A program made the translations under genes and the position numbers. This document shows positions 6,277-9,544 of a stretch of DNA of 9,544 nucleotides, one piece after another. The notes beneath the pieces are model-generated. The model was not told the origin of the DNA. It did not search any database and saw only the letters and a program-made list of their open reading frames with translations. The DNA is taken from assembly GCA_013151705.1 (NCBI GenBank), contig JAADHT010000103.1:1-9544 (forward strand), written 5' to 3'. Position 1 is the stretch's first letter, and each line of letters begins with the position of its first letter. The stretch comes from Kiritimatiellota bacterium (GTDB lineage Bacteria; Verrucomicrobiota; Lentisphaeria; Victivallales; JAADHT01).

Positions 6277-7308
6277 TTATTTGTCCGATACACTTATCGT
6301 CACAAGAAGGTAACCGCTGTTGTCGCTGTAGACATCCCATTCGAAGGGACCAAGCATCAAGACACCGCTGTTCTCAGCCTTTATGGTAACGCTTTTCCCA
6401 AGCGGATAGATTTTCCGGCCAATTTTCGCCAACAAACAACCTGGACGGAGATCCCTGGTTCCCTTGATTTTCTTCGTTATGAATTTGGGGGGACGCCAAC
6501 GCGTTTTCCTAGAGCGGTCGCGTTTACCGGTGTTGCCCCTGTCAACCATCTCCCGCATAGAGTCCGGACTGTACCCGTCGGCATCCGTATATGGAAACGC
6601 TCCGCCTCCTCCAAGAGACCAAAACCGCCTCGATTCGAAATGGATGATCTGACCAGCTTTCACCTTGATCCAAGTCTCCGTCCAAGGCTCTTTCGCGGGC
6701 ACCTCGACCGTTTTTGTCACCTTCCCGATGGAATAGCGCGGATCCTTGGGATCGAGTTCGTTGAACGGCATCGCGGAAAATTTCTTCACAAGGAGTTTGT
6801 CGAGGTTCATCTGCTCTCCCTGGTCCTGGGCTTGCATCAGAAAAATTATCGATTTTTCGTCCTCCGGCTCGAAAAAGCGAATTATCGACGCGTAGACTAT
6901 GGCTAGATGACGGTCCCGCATGTTGTTTTTTTTCGACAATTCGGCCATTCGAATTTTAAGAGCATGGACAAATTTTGATTCCGGAGGCGGAGTTTTAGCG
7001 GGCGGAAGGACTTTCAATCGATATTTGATTTTGCCTCTGAGCAACAACAACGGCAAATATTCAGGATAGAGATGATTCGCCAATTTAGTGAGGATATTCC
7101 CGATCTTGTCCTTCGGGTTTTTCGAGAGACGTTGTTGAGCTATCGCTTGTGCGGTTTGGGCTATCAACTTTTCGGATTCGAAATTCTCACTCCTTGACTT
7201 GCCGATTTTGCCTGCGAACAGCAAACCGTTCGACGAAAACGAAAATATCAAGAACAGGAAAAACGCGAAAGTTGCTCTTGGAACGCTCTTTTCAAAGAAG
7301 CGGCTCAT
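6277..7308 (-). CDS. Secreted protein with helical N-terminal half and PA-IL/LecA-like domain
   Basis: 343 residues. A hydrophobic segment at about 12-32 ending FAG is a signal peptide. Residues 45-175 are helical and TPR-like in pattern (AQAIAQQRLSKNP, LAIVYASIIRFFEPED). Residues about 200-341 match the PA-IL/LecA jelly-roll pattern: VEVPAKEPWTETWIKVKAGQIIHFES, then GCLLAKIGRKIYPLG (290-304), SGVLMLG (314-320) and WDVYSDNSGYLLVTISV (324-340). D325, D329 and N330 sit where PA-IL has its calcium and galactose ligands (D100, N107, N108), though the loop here is three residues shorter. A charged insert, about 243-285, separates the two halves. Sugar binding is therefore plausible but unproven. 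AGAGGGG lies eight bases before the ATG. The gene is followed after 72 bp by the LPS kinase, so a surface role is likely. Confidence 0.85.
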   Translation of the reverse strand: MSRFFEKSVPRATFAFFLFLIFSFSSNGLLFAGKIGKSRSENFESEKLIAQTAQAIAQQRLSKNPKDKIGNILTKLANHLYPEYLPLLLLRGKIKYRLKVLPPAKTPPPESKFVHALKIRMAELSKKNNMRDRHLAIVYASIIRFFEPEDEKSIIFLMQAQDQGEQMNLDKLLVKKFSAMPFNELDPKDPRYSIGKVTKTVEVPAKEPWTETWIKVKAGQIIHFESRRFWSLGGGGAFPYTDADGYSPDSMREMVDRGNTGKRDRSRKTRWRPPKFITKKIKGTRDLRPGCLLAKIGRKIYPLGKSVTIKAENSGVLMLGPFEWDVYSDNSGYLLVTISVSDK

Positions 7309-7575
7309 TTTTATTCCCCTCTTTATTCATGCGATGCCGTATCCACGACGAGGATACTCCTATCCATACATCCATATCCTTGAAAATCAAGCGACCAGCG
7401 TCAAAATAGCGTGAATTCGCCGATTCACTGTTCTAAATGGAACGAATGTTGGGCGTTAAAATTCAAAATCATAAATCAGGAAAACAAGTCGTTTCAGCGG
7501 AGAGCTGAATCGACGCCGCTGAACTCAAGCGAGTCCTCAGGTTTGAAGTGGCGCCCATGTTGAATTTCCAGCGCG
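7309..7575. other. Intergenic region between the URO-D-like and lectin-like genes; no gene seen
   Basis: No supported ORF. Three dyads stand out. GTATCC (7339-7344) faces GGATAC (7352-7357), and the same GGATA can also pair with TATCC at 7361-7365, so two hairpins compete in the leader of the lectin-like gene. GTGAAT (7411-7416) faces ATTCAC (7423-7428) around a six-base centre, which is operator-like. TTCAGCGG (7493-7500) faces CCGCTGAA (7516-7523), while its TTCAGC can also pair with GCTGAA at 7504-7509; this one lies past the stop of the URO-D-like gene but lacks a U-tract. A promoter for the minus-strand lectin-like gene should be in here; the best -35 match I see is TTGACG, without a good -10. 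Confidence 0.5.
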
Positions 7576-8538
7576 TCACTTTGGCATTGGAATTTTGAGG
7601 AATTCCTCGCACATCGCGTCGACGGCCTCCTCGCCGTGCCCCGCGCCCACTGGATCGCCGTACCATTTCGGAAGAAACCCTCCGTCGGGCGTTCCAAGAG
7701 TTTCGACCAACGTATGACAGTAGGCGCGAATATCGTCGAGGGAATGGTTTCCCATCACCGCTTGAATGTCGACTGGACACCAGAAGGTGATTCCGCCTTT
7801 GAATTCGCCCAGTTTATCCAATCCCATGTTCAGTTGCTGATCCATCTGTATGACATCCAACCCGATTTCTATGAGATCATCCAGTATATCCGTGATAAAT
7901 CCGCAACTGTGCAGAAACGTCTGCATTCCGGCGGCATGCGCCGCCGCGTAGACCTTGGCGTACGCCGGTTTCCAAATCTCCCGCCATTTGTCAGGCTGTA
8001 TCATCAGCCTGTCCTGCAACCCCCAGTCGTCGCAGAAAATGAATCCGTCCGCGCCGAGCGGCGCGTAGCGTTCAATGACGTATAGATTCATGTCAACTAG
8101 AATGTCAAGCAATTTCTTCAAGTTGTCGGGTTCCAGGTAGATGTCGGTCCACGTGTTCTCAAGCCCTCTGATAAAGTGAATTCTCTCGTACATCGAGATT
8201 CCGCCGCACAACGCGTATTGATCGCCTACTTCGGCCGCGCGTTCCTCGATACCCACCCATCGCTTTGGATCACGGATGTCGGGAATTGTTAGTTTGTCGA
8301 AATCAGCCCAATCCAACAATGGGAATTTTTTGACTTCACCCATTTTACAGATACCTATGTTTTCCCATACCGCCCCCCATTCGTCGGTCTCCTCCTTTTT
8401 GCTGCTAGGACGTCCGTCCGGCGACGAATTCATACCGAATCCTCCGAAATCATTGCCATATTTCTCCGGAAACGACCGCGCCAGTCTGTCGGGTTTCTCG
8501 AAGGCTACTGTTTTGCGTACGATTTCTTTCGGTGTCAT
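7576..8538 (-). CDS. Uroporphyrinogen decarboxylase-family protein with an HxC metal site (not HemE)
   Basis: 320 residues. The opening MTPKEIVRKTVAFEKPDRLA is the typical start of the URO-D superfamily branch that includes cobalamin-dependent methyltransferase partners such as MtaA and CmuA. GADGFIFCDDWGLQDRLMIQPDKWREIWKP (162-191) and AHAAGMQTFLHSCGFITDILDDLIEIGLDVIQ (200-231) are the core TIM-barrel strands; HSCG (210-213) gives the His-x-Cys pair that binds zinc in MtaA relatives, with C254 or C274 as possible third ligands. The catalytic N-terminal Arg-containing motif of true HemE is missing, so porphyrin decarboxylation is unlikely. No corrinoid protein or MtaB-type gene is next to it, so the substrate is unknown. 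ATG 8538 is preferred to a GTG at 8544 because AGGGAG lies eight bases before the ATG and only two bases before the GTG. Confidence 0.9.
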   Translation of the reverse strand: MTPKEIVRKTVAFEKPDRLARSFPEKYGNDFGGFGMNSSPDGRPSSKKEETDEWGAVWENIGICKMGEVKKFPLLDWADFDKLTIPDIRDPKRWVGIEERAAEVGDQYALCGGISMYERIHFIRGLENTWTDIYLEPDNLKKLLDILVDMNLYVIERYAPLGADGFIFCDDWGLQDRLMIQPDKWREIWKPAYAKVYAAAHAAGMQTFLHSCGFITDILDDLIEIGLDVIQMDQQLNMGLDKLGEFKGGITFWCPVDIQAVMGNHSLDDIRAYCHTLVETLGTPDGGFLPKWYGDPVGAGHGEEAVDAMCEEFLKIPMPK

Positions 8539-8575
8539 TTTCACGTCTCCCTGTAACTAATTCATCCTAACATGG

Positions 8576-8620
8576 GAGGAAAGGAGGAAAACGGGAATTC
8601 TCCCGTCTCCGCCTTTCCTC
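8576..8620. other. Long imperfect hairpin upstream of the URO-D-like gene
   Basis: GAGGAAAGGAGG (8576-8587) and onward to ACGGGA (8591-8596) pairs with TCCCGT (8601-8606) back through CCTTTCCTC (8612-8620), around an ATTC loop. About 18 pairs form, with two mismatches and one bulge. It lies 38 bp upstream of the start of the minus-strand URO-D-like gene, so it could be a leader structure or a terminator for anything coming from the right. No U-tract follows on the minus strand. Confidence 0.5.
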
Positions 8621-8730
8621 TTTACCATAATGGCGTTTGCGAATTTCGCAAAGCCCGTTCATCAAACGTCATGAATATACCATCCATTGTTTTCGTGTCG
8701 TTCGTTTTTATGACGGGAATAAATTCGCAC

Positions 8731-8776
8731 ATAATCCCTTCGCCATCGCGGGTTGCCGCGATGGCGAAGGAATTAT
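8731..8776. other. Near-perfect 21-bp stem hairpin at the 3' edge of a small ORF
   Basis: CCTTCGCCATCGCGG (8737-8751) and CCGCGATGGCGAAGG (8756-8770) are exact reverse complements around GTTG. The pairing continues outward through ATAAT/ATTAT (8731-8735 with 8772-8776) after one mismatch. On the plus strand, CAATTTTTCG follows, giving a weak U-tract. On the minus strand, it directly follows the stop of the 59-codon frame at 8776-8955. It may be a terminator or a mobile palindromic element. Confidence 0.8.
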
Positions 8777-8955
8777 CAATTTTTCGACAATGACTTGGCG
8801 AACATGCGAATCCTCGGGAAAAGGCTGGCTGTCGCGGTTGACGCCACGAGAACCTCGGGCGCGAGTGGAACGCGTTTGACAGCCTGCAGATGCCACCAGA
8901 GCGGTCTGGTCGACAACCTCCGCCCGCAATTCCCGCAATGAAACTTAATCTCCAT
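8776..8955 (-). pseudogene. 59-codon frame starting as a zinc ribbon, probably a frameshifted remnant
   Basis: An ATG at 8955 with TTGGAG ten bases upstream opens MEIKFHCGNCGRRLS, which matches the common start of PVC-group zinc-ribbon proteins (CxxCG-x-x-L). The partner CxxC expected about 15-20 residues later is absent; the frame instead reads TRPLWWHLQAVKRVPLAPEV and ends at 59 residues. The expected-looking pieces do occur in other frames: VDQTA in the next frame right after RRL, and SGGICR in the third, before the original frame resumes as VPLAPEVLVAS. That pattern suggests several small indels in an older, longer gene. The sequence past the stop enters the strong hairpin. A real small zinc-ribbon-half protein cannot be excluded, because start, ribosome site and stop are intact. 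Confidence 0.4.
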
Positions 8956-8982
8956 ATCAAATCAACTCCAAAATCATAGTAG

Positions 8983-9002
8983 GACGGTCTTTCCAGGCCG
9001 TC
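8983..9002. repeat. Short palindromic intergenic repeat (GACGGCCTGGAAAGACCGTC type)
   Basis: GACGGTC (8983-8989) pairs with GGCCGTC (8996-9002) around TTTCCA, with one T-G wobble. On the minus strand it reads GACGGCCTGGAAAGACCGTC, followed by CTAC. From memory this is a widely dispersed intergenic element in PVC-type genomes; its spurious translation is DGLERPSY. Dispersal cannot be shown from one copy. Confidence 0.45.
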
Positions 9003-9090
9003 AACCAAATCACTCCGCCACACCTCCAAGCGCCCGCCCACTCCCAGCGTCGCAATCCCGAAAATACAATCAAAATGTCGTACAAGCGTC

Positions 9091-9105
9091 CCGCGGAACC
9101 CGCGG
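9091..9105. repeat. Doubled CCGCGG palindrome
   Basis: CCGCGG (9091-9096) and CCGCGG (9100-9105) are separated by AAC, each self-complementary and able to pair with the other. It sits between the GACGG-type repeat and the 10-bp repeat patch and looks like part of the same repeat-rich interval. A related CCGCGG recurs at 9223-9228. Confidence 0.35.
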
Positions 9106-9121
9106 AGAAACAATGAAAACA

Positions 9122-9230
9122 GACCACGGATGAACACGGATACACACTGATGAAGAAAAAACATCATCCGTATTCATCCGCGTTAATCTGTGTTCATCCG
9201 TGGACAAAACATCCTTATTTATCCGCGGAC
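9122..9230. repeat. Inverted patch of 10-bp tandem units (ATCCGTGTTC consensus)
   Basis: On the right, units follow each other exactly every 10 bases: ATCCGTATTC (9166-9175), ATCCGCGTTA (9176-9185), ATCTGTGTTC (9186-9195) and ATCCGTGGAC (9196-9205). Five extra bases precede two more, ATCCTTATTT (9211-9220) and ATCCGCGGAC (9221-9230). On the left the same units run inverted: GACCACGGAT, GAACACGGAT and ACACACTGAT (9122-9151). The arms 9124-9154 and 9173-9203 match at 26 of 31 positions around an 18-base centre. I recall such CCACGGATGAACACGGAT elements between genes in PVC and some other environmental genomes. There are no unique spacers, so it is not a CRISPR array. Confidence 0.85.
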
Positions 9231-9276
9231 GAAAAAGCTCCCGTCAAAAAAAACGCTAAAAAACTCGAAACAAAGC

Positions 9277-9306
9277 CTGAAATATAGGGGAGGGGGGAAG
9301 TATAGT
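9277..9306 (+). promoter_or_regulatory. Candidate promoter for the gene at 9379
   Basis: CTGAAA (9277-9282, 4/6) and TATAGT (9301-9306, 5/6 to TATAAT) are 18 bp apart. A transcript from here would begin near 9313 and carry the 13-bp tandem repeat in its leader. A G-rich run, GGGGAGGGGGG (9287-9297), fills much of the spacer, which is unusual and could affect activity. Confidence 0.3.
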
Positions 9307-9323
9307 CGAGGCCCGTCGTCGAT

Positions 9324-9349
9324 TTTCTCGACAACCTTTCTCGACAACC
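9324..9349 (+). repeat. Perfect 13-bp tandem duplication upstream of the 9379 gene
   Basis: TTTCTCGACAACC occurs at 9324-9336 and again at 9337-9349 with no gap. Each copy holds CTCGAC, which is the reverse complement of GTCGAG at 9305-9310, and GTCGA (9318-9322) also faces TCGAC (9328-9332). This sits 30 bases before the ATG at 9379, in the leader or promoter. It could be a duplicated regulator site or a recent slippage event. Confidence 0.6.
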
Positions 9350-9378
9350 GTCATAAATGAAAAACGGAGGGCCGAATT

Positions 9379-9544
9379 ATGAGAAGAAGGTTCGCAAACG
9401 CTTTTTTGGCGACAATCGCGTATGTGGGAGCAATGTTGGCATGTGATTCGGATTGTGTCGCCGCGACCGCGACCATAACTCCCGCGGTGCAGGAATTCTC
9501 CACGTCCAATTGCACGTGCACATTCAGTATAGAACTGGAGGAGG
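9379..9544 (+). CDS. Start of a secreted protein, cut by the window end
   Basis: Fifty-five codons are visible. ACGGAGG (9364-9370) lies eight bases before the ATG. MRRRFANAFLATIAYVGAMLACDSDCVAA is a signal peptide with a basic start and hydrophobic core. Cleavage could follow VAA (27-29); the LAC at 20-22 is a weak lipobox, because Met rather than Leu is at -3. The visible mature part, ATATITPAVQEFSTSNCTCTFSIELEE, looks like the first strands of a beta-sandwich and resembles the opening of cohesin-like or Ig-like domains (TITP...TF.I.LE), but too little is present to name it. Four cysteines in the first 47 residues are notable for an exported protein. Confidence 0.8.
   Translation, partial: MRRRFANAFLATIAYVGAMLACDSDCVAATATITPAVQEFSTSNCTCTFSIELEE

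Noticed and set aside
6139..6906. Plus-strand 255-codon frame antisense to the kinase and lectin-like genes
   Set aside because: It crosses two well-supported minus-strand genes and their 72-bp gap and shows no domain or ribosome site.
7576..8538. Calling the URO-D-family gene hemE
   Set aside because: The HemE N-terminal catalytic motif is absent and an HxCG metal site typical of methyltransferase-type relatives is present.
8622..9167. Minus-strand 181-codon frame through the repeat-rich interval
   Set aside because: It runs through three palindromes and repeats; pieces such as DGLERPSY are spurious translations of a repeat. No ribosome site or domain.
9122..9230. CRISPR array
   Set aside because: Units are 10 bp and adjoining, inverted about a centre, with no unique spacers and no cas genes in the window.

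Overview
The window looks like a chromosomal segment of a Gram-negative-type bacterium, most likely in or near the PVC group (Lentisphaerota, Planctomycetota, Kiritimatiellota). That placement is an inference. It rests on four things: a PQQ-type propeller protein with the WPxFRGxxRD signature, a uroporphyrinogen-decarboxylase-like protein that is not HemE, a secreted protein with a PA-IL/LecA-like domain, and a patch of short intergenic repeats (CCACGGATGAACACGGAT-type and GACGGCCTGGAAAGACCGTC-type) that I recall from such genomes. A WaaP-type lipopolysaccharide kinase and a WbpD/WlbB-type sugar N-acetyltransferase imply an outer membrane with decorated polysaccharide. I see no rRNA, tRNA, CRISPR array, transposase or phage gene.

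Layout. 1-374: an AT-rich start with perhaps the tail of an upstream gene, a possible 41-residue small ORF, a hairpin and a promoter. 375-944 (+): hexapeptide N-acetyltransferase with a C-terminal four-cysteine tail. 1086-1610 (+): adenine phosphoribosyltransferase. 1590-3110 (-): membrane-anchored PQQ-like propeller protein whose 3' end overlaps apt and runs through a G9 tract. 3275-5315 (+): a two-gene unit coding for a membrane-anchored coiled-coil protein and a secreted protein, neither of which I recognise. 5324-5364: a very strong bidirectional terminator. 5344-6204 (-): WaaP-type kinase. 6277-7308 (-): secreted protein with a helical N-terminal half and a PA-IL-like C-terminal domain. 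7576-8538 (-): URO-D-family protein with an HxCG metal site.

8539-9378 holds no convincing intact large gene. It contains two long hairpins, a 59-codon reading frame that begins like a zinc ribbon and then appears frameshifted, and a cluster of short palindromic and 10-bp-periodic repeats. A 13-bp tandem repeat follows, just before the start of a secreted protein (9379 onward) that is cut by the window end.

The genes do not form one pathway. Surface themes dominate: polysaccharide modification, LPS phosphorylation, and secreted or membrane-tethered proteins. apt and the URO-D-like protein are metabolic. The parts most worth a second look are the unrecognised 3275-5315 pair and the repeat-rich interval 8539-9378. 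I do not see clear evidence of a complete new defence or mobile system.
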